Shown here one piece after another: positions 8,085-14,302 of a DNA stretch of 64,000 nt. How positions within the stretch are numbered: position 1 is the stretch's first letter; the number at the start of each line of letters is the position of its first letter. The notes beneath the pieces are model-generated. The model worked only from the letters and a program-made list of their open reading frames with translations. It searched no databases and was not told the DNA's origin. Source of the DNA: Cytobacillus luteolus (GTDB taxonomy: Bacteria > Bacillota > Bacilli > Bacillales > Bacillaceae_L). Location of the stretch: assembly GCF_017873715.1 (NCBI RefSeq), contig NZ_JAGGKM010000001.1:558001-622000 (forward strand), written 5' to 3'. Both the position numbers and the translations under genes were made by a program.

Positions 8085-8331
8085 TCAAATGAAAAATAGG
8101 GTAAAACGAATGGAAGGTCAGTTAAGAGGAATTTTAAAAATGATGGAAGACGGTAAGGACTGTAGAGAAGTTATTACGCAGCTCTCTGCTGTTCGTTCAG
8201 CAGTTGATCGAACTGTTGGCGTAGTTGTTAGTTCTAATTTAGTTGAGTGTGTGTTAGATGCAGAAAAACAAGGTGAAAAAACAGATGAACTAATTAAAAA
8301 AGCCGTTAACCTGCTTGTGAAAAGTAGATAA
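8071..8331 (+). CDS. cstR: CstR, CsoR-family persulfide-sensing repressor
   Basis: The start at 8071 (86 residues) is chosen over ATG 8065 because AAGGAGG directly abuts 8065 but sits 6 bp before 8071. With this start the two cysteines fall at positions 31 and 60, the pair that forms di- or trisulfide crosslinks in Staphylococcus aureus CstR. The copper-site histidine of CsoR is replaced by Asn56, which argues against a copper sensor. The protein is an all-helical tetrameric DNA-binding repressor that releases operators on reaction with persulfides. It overlaps the upstream rhodanese gene by 14 bp, and seven matching operators surround it. Confidence 0.93.
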   Translation: MEYTDQMKNRVKRMEGQLRGILKMMEDGKDCREVITQLSAVRSAVDRTVGVVVSSNLVECVLDAEKQGEKTDELIKKAVNLLVKSR

Positions 8332-8342
8332 ATAATGAGGGG

Positions 8343-8385
8343 TTGACATTCTTTTTTATAAACAGTAATATACCCGTAGGGGTAA
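8343..8385 (+). promoter_or_regulatory. Promoter with CstR-type operator ahead of the tusA/dsrE/rhodanese genes
   Basis: TTGACA (8343-8348), 17-bp spacer and TATA-like TAATAT (8366-8371) form a strong sigma-A promoter. ATACCCGTAGGGGTAA (8370-8385) overlaps the -10 and start region. Confidence 0.82.
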
Positions 8386-8427
8386 TTGTAATAACCTTTT
8401 AATTATTATAAATGGAGGTAACAACAA

Positions 8428-8655
8428 ATGAATGTAGATAAAACATTAGACGCAAAATGATTAGCTTGTCCAATGCCGATTGTAAAAACAAAGAAAGCAA
8501 TGAGCGATATGGAAGTTGGTCAAGTTTTAGAAATTCATACAACAGATAAAGGAGCTCTAAATGATTTAACTGCTTGGGCTAAGTCTGGTGGCCATGAATT
8601 AGTAAAACATGATGAAGAAGATAATGTGCTAAAGTTTTGGATTAAAAAAGATTAA
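8428..8655 (+). pseudogene. TusA-family sulfurtransferase interrupted by in-frame UGA at codon 11
   Basis: ATG 8428 has a GGAGGT ribosome site and encodes MNVDKTLDAK, then TGA at 8458-8460, then LACPMPIVKTKKAM and the rest of a full TusA protein to 8655. The intact paralogue at 11852 has DAKGLACPMP, so the UGA replaces the glycine codon GGA by one base change and lies three codons before the persulfide-carrying Cys14. Everything else (promoter, ribosome site, downstream 65 codons) is intact and near-identical to the paralogue. It is either a very recent nonsense mutation, a sequencing error, or recoding. Reinitiation at the internal ATG (8473) would lose the cysteine. Confidence 0.8.
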
Positions 8656-8673
8656 TTTTTTTTATTAAATTAT

Positions 8674-8689
8674 ATACCCCTAGGGGTTA
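8674..8689. promoter_or_regulatory. CstR-type operator upstream of dsrE
   Basis: ATACCCCTAGGGGTTA, with a perfect CCCCTAGGGG core, lies 17 bp before the dsrE start, right after the tusA stop and a run of eight T. No good -35 hexamer is visible, so it may act as a roadblock or flank a weak internal promoter. Confidence 0.65.
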
Positions 8690-8705
8690 AATAGGAGGAA
8701 GAAAC

Positions 8706-9185
8706 ATGACAGAAAAGAAGAGAACAACAATCGTATTATTTAGTGGTGATTATGATAAAGCAATGGCAGCTTATATTATTGCGAATGGTGCAGCAGCTTA
8801 TGATCATGAAGTAACGATTTTCCACACGTTCTGGGGATTAAATGCTTTACGTAAAGATGAGCATGTAGAAGTGAAAAAAGGTTTCATGGAAAAGATGTTT
8901 GGGAAAATGATGCCTCGAGGCGCTGAAAAGTTAGGATTATCAAAAATGCAATTTGCTGGTTTTGGTCCAAAAATGATTAAAGGTGTAATGAAAAAGCACA
9001 ATGCGATGTCTTTAGAGCAATTAATTGATATGGCACAAGAGCAGGATGTGAAATTAGTAGCTTGTACAATGACAATGGATCTATTAGGCCTTCATAAGGA
9101 TGAGTTATTAGAGAACATTGAATATGCGGGAGTTGCTGCTTATTTAGCTGATGCTGAAGATGGTAATGTAAACTTATTTATTTAG
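8706..9185 (+). CDS. DsrE/DsrF-like sulfur relay protein (DrsE2 type)
   Basis: This 159-residue protein has the DsrE fold: TIVLFSGDYDKAMAAYIIANGAAAYDHEVTIFHTFWGLNAL at the N-terminus, and Cys120 in KLVACTMTMDLLG, the position expected to carry sulfane sulfur. A central insertion rich in Met, Lys and Gly (residues 58-95) is typical of the DsrE/DrsE2 'peroxiredoxin family' proteins that accompany TusA and rhodanese genes. Such proteins pass persulfide between carriers in the cytoplasm. It has a GGAGG site and is followed after 22 bp by a rhodanese gene, so it is part of the same operon. Confidence 0.9.
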   Translation: MTEKKRTTIVLFSGDYDKAMAAYIIANGAAAYDHEVTIFHTFWGLNALRKDEHVEVKKGFMEKMFGKMMPRGAEKLGLSKMQFAGFGPKMIKGVMKKHNAMSLEQLIDMAQEQDVKLVACTMTMDLLGLHKDELLENIEYAGVAAYLADAEDGNVNLFI

Positions 9186-9207
9186 ACAAGTAGGAGGTAT
9201 ATACCAG

Positions 9208-9567
9208 ATGGACTATTTAAATTATATATTGATTGGTCTTTTAATCTTATTTTTACTTCAACGTTTACTTCCAACAAAAGGTGTTAGACAAATAACAACT
9301 GCTGATTTAAGAAAAGAATTAAATGATAAGAATAAACAATATATTGATGTTCGAACTCCAGGTGAGTTTAAAGGTAGAAATATCAAAGGTTTTAAAAATA
9401 TACCACTTCACCAATTGGCTTCTAAGGCAAGTGAATTATCAATAGATAAAGAGGTAGTTGTAATCTGTCAAAGTGGAATGAGAAGTAATAAAGCAACAAA
9501 GGTATTAAGAAAACAAGGATTTAATCAAGTAACAAATGTAAAGGGCGGTATGAGTGCCTGGGTATAA
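9208..9567 (+). CDS. Membrane-anchored rhodanese
   Basis: This 119-residue protein begins with one hydrophobic helix (YILIGLLILFLLQRLL, residues 5-21) followed by a complete single-domain rhodanese: QYIDVRTPGEFKGRNIKGFKNIP and the active loop Cys87-QSGMRS. It should transfer sulfane sulfur at the inner face of the membrane. It is the catalytically competent counterpart of the cysteine-less protein at 7704, with the same anchor-plus-domain layout. GGAGG precedes the ATG, and the next rhodanese starts 20 bp after its stop. Confidence 0.92.
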   Translation: MDYLNYILIGLLILFLLQRLLPTKGVRQITTADLRKELNDKNKQYIDVRTPGEFKGRNIKGFKNIPLHQLASKASELSIDKEVVVICQSGMRSNKATKVLRKQGFNQVTNVKGGMSAWV

Positions 9568-9586
9568 TAAATGATTAGGAGGAACA

Positions 9587-9886
9587 ATGATGAAAACAAT
9601 GACAGCAAAAGAAGTTGAAACTCTATTAAATGAAGGCCAAACATTAAATATGATTGACGTTCGTGAAGTGGATGAAGTGGAAGCTGGTAAAATTCCCGGA
9701 GTTATTCATATTCCATTAGGTTTAGTTGAATTCCGTATGCACGAGCTTGATAAATCAAAAGAATATGTCATGATCTGCCGTTCCGGTGGAAGAAGCGGTC
9801 GCGCTGCACAGTTTTTAGAAGGCCAAGGCTTTAATGTAATTAATATGACTGGTGGTATGCTTACTTGGGAAGGTAAGGTTGAGTAA
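9587..9886 (+). CDS. Single-domain rhodanese
   Basis: This soluble 99-residue protein is almost exactly one rhodanese domain: MIDVREVDEVEAGKIPGVIHIPLG and the active loop Cys64-RSGGRS, ending with GGMLTWEGKVE. The start may be ATG 9587 or the adjacent ATG 9590 (TAGGAGG lies just upstream of both). It is a cytoplasmic thiosulfate/persulfide sulfurtransferase by family, cotranscribed with dsrE and the membrane rhodanese. Confidence 0.92.
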   Translation: MMKTMTAKEVETLLNEGQTLNMIDVREVDEVEAGKIPGVIHIPLGLVEFRMHELDKSKEYVMICRSGGRSGRAAQFLEGQGFNVINMTGGMLTWEGKVE

Positions 9887-9902
9887 TTTTTTAGTCAGAC
9901 GG

Positions 9903-9918
9903 ATACCCCCATGGGTTA
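9903..9918. promoter_or_regulatory. CstR-type operator upstream of the TusA-rhodanese gene
   Basis: ATACCCCCATGGGTTA keeps ATACC and the GG-TTA half. It is 167 bp before the next start codon, with a repeat array between, so a promoter for the TusA-rhodanese/dioxygenase genes may begin here. Confidence 0.6.
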
Positions 9919-9937
9919 ATATGTGAATTGATATTGA

Positions 9938-10038
9938 TTTATCGGTCAATTCCGGCTGTTTATCGTTCAAATTGAGGATTTATCGGCCAATTCCGACTGT
10001 TTATCGGTCAATATGGAACTTTATCGGCCAAACCCAGC
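9938..10038. repeat. Intergenic array of five ~20.5-bp units (TTTATCGGYCAA)
   Basis: TTTATCGGTCAA-like words start at 9938, 9959, 9979, 10000 and 10020. The pattern has a 41-bp superperiod because alternate units are most alike (AATTCCGGCTG and AATTCCGACTG at 9938 and 9979). The array separates the 9903 operator from the TusA-rhodanese gene and would lie in the 5' leader. Confidence 0.75.
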
Positions 10039-10084
10039 TTTTAAGATATTTTTGAACTACAAATTTTAAAACGGAGGTCACGAT

Positions 10085-10657
10085 ATGAATACTTTAAAAG
10101 TAAACGAAGTTTTAGATGCAAAGGGCTTAGCATGTCCAATGCCGATAGTAAGAACGAAAAAAGCAATGAATAATCTAGAGCCAGGTCATGTGTTAGAGGT
10201 TCTAGCAACAGATAAAGGATCTAAAGCAGATATTAAAGCATGGGCTGAGAGCACTGGCCATCAATATTTAGGTACCCTTGAAGAAGGAGAAGTCCTAAAG
10301 CATTACTTAAGAAAATCTTCTGGGGAAGATAAGCTTGAAAGAAAACACCCAAATGTAGTGAATAACGATGAATTAGTACAAAAATTAGCAGCAAATAATG
10401 TAGTTGTGATTGATGTTAGGGAAACTGCTGAATACGTATTTAATCATATTCCAAATGCAATCTCAATTCCATTAGGGGACCTTGAGACTCGCCTAAATGA
10501 ATTAAATAAAAACGATGAAATTTATGTAGTATGTCGTACTGGAAATCGTAGTGATTTTGCTGCACAAAAGCTAGCTGAAAATGGATTTACCAATGTATAT
10601 AATGTTGTTCCAGGTATGAGCCAATGGTTTGGTGAAACAGCGAGTTTAAATAAATAA
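10085..10657 (+). CDS. TusA-rhodanese fusion sulfurtransferase (CstA-like)
   Basis: Residues 1-76 are a complete TusA domain (Cys17 in DAKGLACPMP). After a charged linker, residues 92-190 form a rhodanese domain (VVVIDVRETAEYVFNHIPNAISIPLGD, active Cys150 in VVCRTGNRS). The fusion lets persulfide pass between the two cysteines within one chain, comparable to S. aureus CstA, which also combines these modules. The TusA half is closely related to the two stand-alone TusA genes here, suggesting local duplication. ATG is preceded by GGAGGT. Confidence 0.92.
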   Translation: MNTLKVNEVLDAKGLACPMPIVRTKKAMNNLEPGHVLEVLATDKGSKADIKAWAESTGHQYLGTLEEGEVLKHYLRKSSGEDKLERKHPNVVNNDELVQKLAANNVVVIDVRETAEYVFNHIPNAISIPLGDLETRLNELNKNDEIYVVCRTGNRSDFAAQKLAENGFTNVYNVVPGMSQWFGETASLNK

Positions 10658-10675
10658 ATTTTTTTAAAACAAAAC

Positions 10676-10691
10676 ATACCATAGGGGGTAA
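10676..10691. promoter_or_regulatory. CstR-type operator overlapping the ribosome site of the persulfide dioxygenase gene
   Basis: ATACCATAGGGGGTAA ends 6 bp before ATG 10698, and its AGGGGG core is also the only plausible Shine-Dalgarno sequence for that gene. The same bases therefore appear to serve DNA-level and translation-level functions. Confidence 0.62.
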
Positions 10692-10697
10692 TTTGCG

Positions 10698-11825
10698 ATG
10701 ACTGTTAATGCAATGATTTCAAAAGAGGTAACAGAAAAGGTAATCAATAAAGAGGCACTATTTATCTTAGATGTACGTAACGAAAGTGATTTTCAAGATT
10801 GGAAAATTGAAGGAGATAACTTTGAGTATTTAAATGTTCCTTATTTTGAATTACTTGAAGGTGTTGAAGATATTCTTGAGAAAATTTCAACTGATAAAGA
10901 CGTACTTGTTGTTTGTGCAAAAGAAGGATCTTCTATCTTTGTAGCAGAGATGCTTTCTGAAGCTGGCCTTACTGTTTCTTATTTAGAAGGTGGTATGAAA
11001 GCCTGGAGTGAATACCTAGAGCCAGTAAAAGTTGGAGACTTAAAAGATGGTGGCGAAATTTATCAATTCGTACGTATTGGTAAAGGATGTTTGTCATACT
11101 TGGTTGTTTCAAACGGTGAAGCTGCAATTATTGATGCAACACGTATGACTGATGTCTACCTTGATTTTGCAGAAGGCATTGGTGCAAAGATTACTCACAT
11201 TTTTGATACTCACCTTCATGCAGATCACATTTCTGGAGGCCGTAAAATTGCTGAGAAAACTAATGCAACGTATTGGTTACCTCCAAAGGATGCAGAAGAA
11301 GTAACGTTCGAATACCAAGCGTTAGAAGGTGGAAATGTTGTAACAATCGGTAATACAGCAATCGATATTCACGCATTGTATTCACCAGGTCACACAATTG
11401 GATCTACTTCATTTGTAGTTGATTCAGTATTCCTACTTTCAGGAGATATCTTATTCATAGATTCAATTGGAAGACCTGACCTAGCTGGGATGGCTGAAGA
11501 TTGGGTTGGAGACTTACGAGAAAGCTTATACAAACGCTATAGAGAATTATCAGATGAATTAGTAGTTCTTCCAGCACACTTTATGATCATTGAAGAGCTA
11601 AATGAGGACGGAAGTGTTGCAGAAAAACTAGGTACTCTTTTTGCAAATAACCATGGGTTAAACATTGAAGATGAGAATGAATTTAGAAAATTAGTGACAG
11701 AAAATCTACCGCCACAACCTAATGCTTACCAAGAAATTCGTGAAACAAACATGGGGAAAATTACTCCAGATGATGAAAAGCAACGTGAAATGGAAATCGG
11801 ACCAAACCGTTGTGCAGTACGTTAA
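10698..11825 (+). CDS. Rhodanese-persulfide dioxygenase fusion (CstB/ETHE1-like)
   Basis: Residues 1-110 are a rhodanese domain (Cys73 in VVCAKEGSS). Residues 120-345 are a metallo-beta-lactamase fold of ETHE1 type: THLHADH (171-177), His232 in SPGHTIGS, Asp250 in LSGDILFID and His294 in LPAHF, which together bind mononuclear iron. The expected reaction is oxygen-dependent oxidation of glutathione-, bacillithiol- or CoA-persulfide to sulfite, with the rhodanese domain converting sulfite and persulfide to thiosulfate. The order rhodanese-then-dioxygenase is the reverse of S. aureus CstB. The exporter at 12128 could remove the sulfite formed. Confidence 0.9.
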   Translation: MTVNAMISKEVTEKVINKEALFILDVRNESDFQDWKIEGDNFEYLNVPYFELLEGVEDILEKISTDKDVLVVCAKEGSSIFVAEMLSEAGLTVSYLEGGMKAWSEYLEPVKVGDLKDGGEIYQFVRIGKGCLSYLVVSNGEAAIIDATRMTDVYLDFAEGIGAKITHIFDTHLHADHISGGRKIAEKTNATYWLPPKDAEEVTFEYQALEGGNVVTIGNTAIDIHALYSPGHTIGSTSFVVDSVFLLSGDILFIDSIGRPDLAGMAEDWVGDLRESLYKRYRELSDELVVLPAHFMIIEELNEDGSVAEKLGTLFANNHGLNIEDENEFRKLVTENLPPQPNAYQEIRETNMGKITPDDEKQREMEIGPNRCAVR

Positions 11826-11851
11826 GTTAAGAACAGAGGAGGAATTATAAA

Positions 11852-12079
11852 ATGGAAGCAAACAAAGTATTAGACGCAAAAGGATTGGCATGTCCAATGC
11901 CTATCGTTAAAACAAAAAAGGCAATGAACGAACTTGAATCTGGTCAAGTGCTTGAAATTCATGCAACTGATAAAGGTGCAAAAAATGATTTAACTGCTTG
12001 GGCTAAATCTGGTGGTCATGAGTTTATCAAACATGTAGAAGACAACGGTGTGTTAAAGTTTTGGATTAAAAAAGGGTGA
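11852..12079 (+). CDS. tusA: TusA-family sulfurtransferase (intact copy)
   Basis: This 75-residue protein has the TusA signature DAKGLACPMPIVKTKKAM with persulfide-accepting Cys14, and the C-terminal FWIKKG. It is a small cytoplasmic sulfur carrier. It follows the dioxygenase by 26 bp with an AGGAGG site and is the intact paralogue of the UGA-interrupted copy at 8428. A strong terminator-like hairpin 8 bp after its stop separates it from tauE. Confidence 0.94.
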   Translation: MEANKVLDAKGLACPMPIVKTKKAMNELESGQVLEIHATDKGAKNDLTAWAKSGGHEFIKHVEDNGVLKFWIKKG

Positions 12080-12086
12080 AAATAGA

Positions 12087-12112
12087 GGGAACCAGTATAG
12101 GTTCCCTTTTTA
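12087..12112 (+). terminator. Strong intrinsic terminator between tusA and tauE
   Basis: GGGAACC-AGTATA-GGTTCCC followed by six T. There is no obvious new promoter before tauE, so the exporter probably depends on read-through. Confidence 0.85.
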
Positions 12113-12127
12113 AAGGGGGGATTTACG

Positions 12128-12904
12128 ATGGATTTTGCCTTTATAATTACGATTTTCCTAATTGGATTTATCGGTTCATATATATCTGGAATGCTAGGGA
12201 TTGGTGGGTCAATCATCAAATACCCAATGCTTTTATATATTCCACCAATGCTTGGAGTGGCAGCATTCACCGCACATGAAGTGTCAGGGATTAGTGCCAT
12301 TCAAGTGTTCTTTGCAACTATTGGTGGTGTGTGGGCCTACCGAAAAGGTGGCTACTTAAATAAGACACTCATTATTTATATGGGAAGTAGTATATTAATA
12401 GGTAGTTTTGTTGGTGGATATGGATCAAAGCTTATGTCAGAGGGTGGCATTAATCTTATCTACGGAATCTTGGCATTAATAGCTGCGGTTATGATGTTTA
12501 TTCCTAAGAAAGGGATTGACGATATTCCTTTTGATCAAGTTACTTTTAATAAATGGCTTGCTGCAGCACTTGCGTTAATTGTAGGTATTGGAGCAGGAAT
12601 TGTTGGAGCAGCGGGAGCATTCTTACTTGTTCCTATTATGCTTGTTTTGTTAAAGATTCCTACTCGTATGACGATTGCTTCATCATTAGCGATTACGTTT
12701 ATCTCGTCAATTGGTGCAACGGTTGGTAAAATTACAACAGGTCAAATTGATTATTTCCCTGCATTTATTATGATTATTGCAAGTTTAATTGCTTCACCTC
12801 TTGGAGCAATAGCTGGGAAAAAAGTAAATACGAAGGTATTACAAGTGGTTCTAGCTGTCTTGATTTTCGCTACTGCAGTGAAAATTTGGATAGATATTAT
12901 TTAA
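12128..12904 (+). CDS. tauE: TauE/SafE-family anion exporter (probable sulfite exporter)
   Basis: This 258-residue integral membrane protein has seven to eight hydrophobic helices and the family's repeated glycine-rich motif ([18 protein letters not shown] near residue 18 and [20 protein letters not shown] near 150). TauE/SafE proteins export sulfite, sulfoacetate or related anions. Its place at the end of the persulfide-oxidation gene set makes sulfite or thiosulfate a sensible substrate (inference). The GGGGGG run before ATG 12128 serves as ribosome site. Confidence 0.9.
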   Translation: MDFAFIITIFLIGFIGSYISGMLGIGGSIIKYPMLLYIPPMLGVAAFTAHEVSGISAIQVFFATIGGVWAYRKGGYLNKTLIIYMGSSILIGSFVGGYGSKLMSEGGINLIYGILALIAAVMMFIPKKGIDDIPFDQVTFNKWLAAALALIVGIGAGIVGAAGAFLLVPIMLVLLKIPTRMTIASSLAITFISSIGATVGKITTGQIDYFPAFIMIIASLIASPLGAIAGKKVNTKVLQVVLAVLIFATAVKIWIDII

Positions 12905-12905
12905 A

Positions 12906-12956
12906 ACAAGATGAGAGACAGTCATTTCGGATGATTGTCTCTCATCTTGTCTTTTT
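12906..12956. terminator. Bidirectional terminator between tauE and the 12955 gene
   Basis: A 20-bp stem with one mismatch, starting ACAAGATGAGAGACA, and a TTCGG loop, followed by CTTTTT. It serves the rightward tauE and the leftward gene converging on it. Confidence 0.85.
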
Positions 12957-13404
12957 ATTTAACATGAATGATTTGTTGGAAAGCAATTTCTTTTCCTGCG
13001 CTAGTATATATTCCATGGTTATTTGCGTTTAAGGTTACTTTCACCGCATAAGTGCCAGGGCTTAAATTCCCCAAATTATAATAATTACCATAGAGGCGGT
13101 TTATTTTTTTTCCATTGATATATAAGTGGGCATGCCCTTCATTGTATTGGATAACTGTTGAACCAGTCTTTTTGGGTGTAAAGGTGAAATTAGATGTCAT
13201 TATTTCCAAAAGCCAGGACCCTGATTGATCCTGGGTAATGGATGCTGTAATCGCTGGTAATCTATAAGAAATAGGAATCTCAACCGTTTCTTCATGGTGA
13301 GACTGAGCATGTCCGAATGCACTATGGTGCCCATATTGATAATGAAAGAAGATCATGATTGAGACAAAAGTAAATATCACGAAAAAACTGACTAGCCTAT
13401 ACAT
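12955..13404 (-). CDS. Membrane-anchored extracellular protein of unknown function
   Basis: This 149-residue protein has one N-terminal hydrophobic helix (residues 4-20), then a histidine-rich stretch (HYQYGHHSAFGHAQSHHEE) and a beta-rich domain with GHAHLYINGKKINRLYGNYYNL. This motif is shared by small exported proteins often found with copper or membrane-redox genes. The histidines suggest metal binding, but no function is established. It lies upstream-to-downstream with the DUF2243 gene (46-bp gap), probably one leftward operon. Confidence 0.65.
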   Translation of the reverse strand: MYRLVSFFVIFTFVSIMIFFHYQYGHHSAFGHAQSHHEETVEIPISYRLPAITASITQDQSGSWLLEIMTSNFTFTPKKTGSTVIQYNEGHAHLYINGKKINRLYGNYYNLGNLSPGTYAVKVTLNANNHGIYTSAGKEIAFQQIIHVK

Positions 13405-13450
13405 TAATGTAACGTGTCCTCCTTTGGATTAGTGGTGAAAGAAAACTGTC

Positions 13451-13918
13451 TCAGGTGTTTATTGTGGCTTGATAGGTTTCGGTGTTTTTCTTAATAAGAT
13501 AACCTATAACAATTAATACTACCCCTAATCCTAGAAAGGTAAGGTCATAGAATAAAGGGTTTGGATCAGCAGGCTTCACACGATGGATTTGGAGAATATG
13601 ATGATTAATAATACCTTCGGTTAAATTAAAAAGACCCCCTCCAATCAGGAACCAGCCAATTAATAATCGAATTCCTTTTTTATGTGCAATGGGGTTTTCT
13701 GCAACCCATAGAAGAATACCGCCGATCACTAATGTAATGGTTACTGCAAAATGAAAAAGTCCATCACTCACAATCTGTCCCGGTCGATCAGTTGCCATAT
13801 ATACACTATGCCACTGCAAAAGTTGATGGAAGATGATACCGTCTAAAGCTCCAAGAAAACCAAACCCCAATACAAAACTACCAATTTTAATTAAGCTTCT
13901 ATGCGTTTTTATACTCAC
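13451..13918 (-). CDS. DUF2243 membrane protein
   Basis: This 155-residue protein has four membrane helices and the two DUF2243 signatures: GALDGIIFHQLLQWHS near residue 23 and GGGLFNLTEGIINHHILQIHRV near 92. The paired His residues in membrane-adjacent loops suggest heme or metal coordination, but the function of the family is unknown. The upstream strand has AAAGGAGA before the start. It is likely cotranscribed with the following histidine-rich exported protein. Confidence 0.87.
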   Translation of the reverse strand: MSIKTHRSLIKIGSFVLGFGFLGALDGIIFHQLLQWHSVYMATDRPGQIVSDGLFHFAVTITLVIGGILLWVAENPIAHKKGIRLLIGWFLIGGGLFNLTEGIINHHILQIHRVKPADPNPLFYDLTFLGLGVVLIVIGYLIKKNTETYQATINT

Positions 13919-14009
13919 AATCTTTCTCCTTTATAAACAATTCTGAACATTATTACATTTTTGCCGAATTGGTAGCATAATATACTTGAAGGGTGGAAAC
14001 TACAACACT

Positions 14010-14048
14010 TTAAAGCATCGGGGGCCTGACCCCCAGTCCGTTAATGCG
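14010..14048. repeat. Dispersed GGGGCCTGACCCC element, copy 1 (half)
   Basis: GGGGGCCTGACCCCC is flanked by TTTAAAGC on the left and CGTTAATGCG on the right. Related copies lie at 16303-16356 (full inverted hairpin) and 22966-22997. Confidence 0.7.
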
Positions 14049-14069
14049 TTACTGAGTTAAATAAATTTG

Positions 14070-14099
14070 TTGACGGAAAACCAACTTATATAGTATGAT
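14070..14099 (+). promoter_or_regulatory. Promoter of the first SAM-riboswitch transcript
   Basis: TTGACG (14070-14075) and TATGAT (14094-14099) with an 18-bp spacer lie 25 bp before the riboswitch. Confidence 0.65.
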
Positions 14100-14120
14100 T
14101 ACTATGGATTAATTAATTGA

Positions 14121-14235
14121 ATATTCTTATCAAGAGAGGTAGAGGGACTGGCCCGATGAAGCCCGGCAACCACTGAGTAAATCAGTAAGGTGCCAATTCC
14201 AGCAGAACAGTAGGTTCTGAGAGATAGGATAGAAG
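14121..14235 (+). ncRNA. SAM-I riboswitch (S-box) upstream of LLM monooxygenase
   Basis: The conserved S-box core is present: CTTATCAAGAGAGGT, GAGGGACTGGCCCGATGAAG, CCCGGCAACC, AAGGTGCCAATTCC and GAGAGATAGGAT. An intrinsic terminator follows at 14243. By family, SAM binding favours termination, so the downstream pair should be made when methionine/SAM is low. Confidence 0.95.
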
Positions 14236-14242
14236 CAATTCC

Positions 14243-14270
14243 AACTTCTTCGTATCGAAGAAGTTTTTTT
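14243..14270 (+). terminator. S-box expression-platform terminator
   Basis: Perfect 10-bp stem AACTTCTTCG-TAT-CGAAGAAGTT followed by T; it ends 33 bp before the LLM start codon. Confidence 0.9.
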
Positions 14271-14302
14271 GTTTTCGCGATAGACGAGAGGAGAAGAGAA
14301 AA

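Noticed and set aside
8071-8331. CsoR copper sensor
   Set aside because: The histidine ligand is replaced by Asn56, and Cys31/Cys60 fit CstR; all neighbours are sulfur genes.
8458-8500. Selenocysteine insertion at the tusA UGA
   Set aside because: I found no convincing SECIS-like stem-loop directly after the codon, and the replaced residue is Gly rather than Cys. Kept only as a test in the findings.
8473-8655. Independent 60-residue gene starting at the internal ATG of the interrupted TusA
   Set aside because: No ribosome site lies before the ATG, and the product would lack the catalytic cysteine. It is better described as the 3' part of the UGA-interrupted gene.
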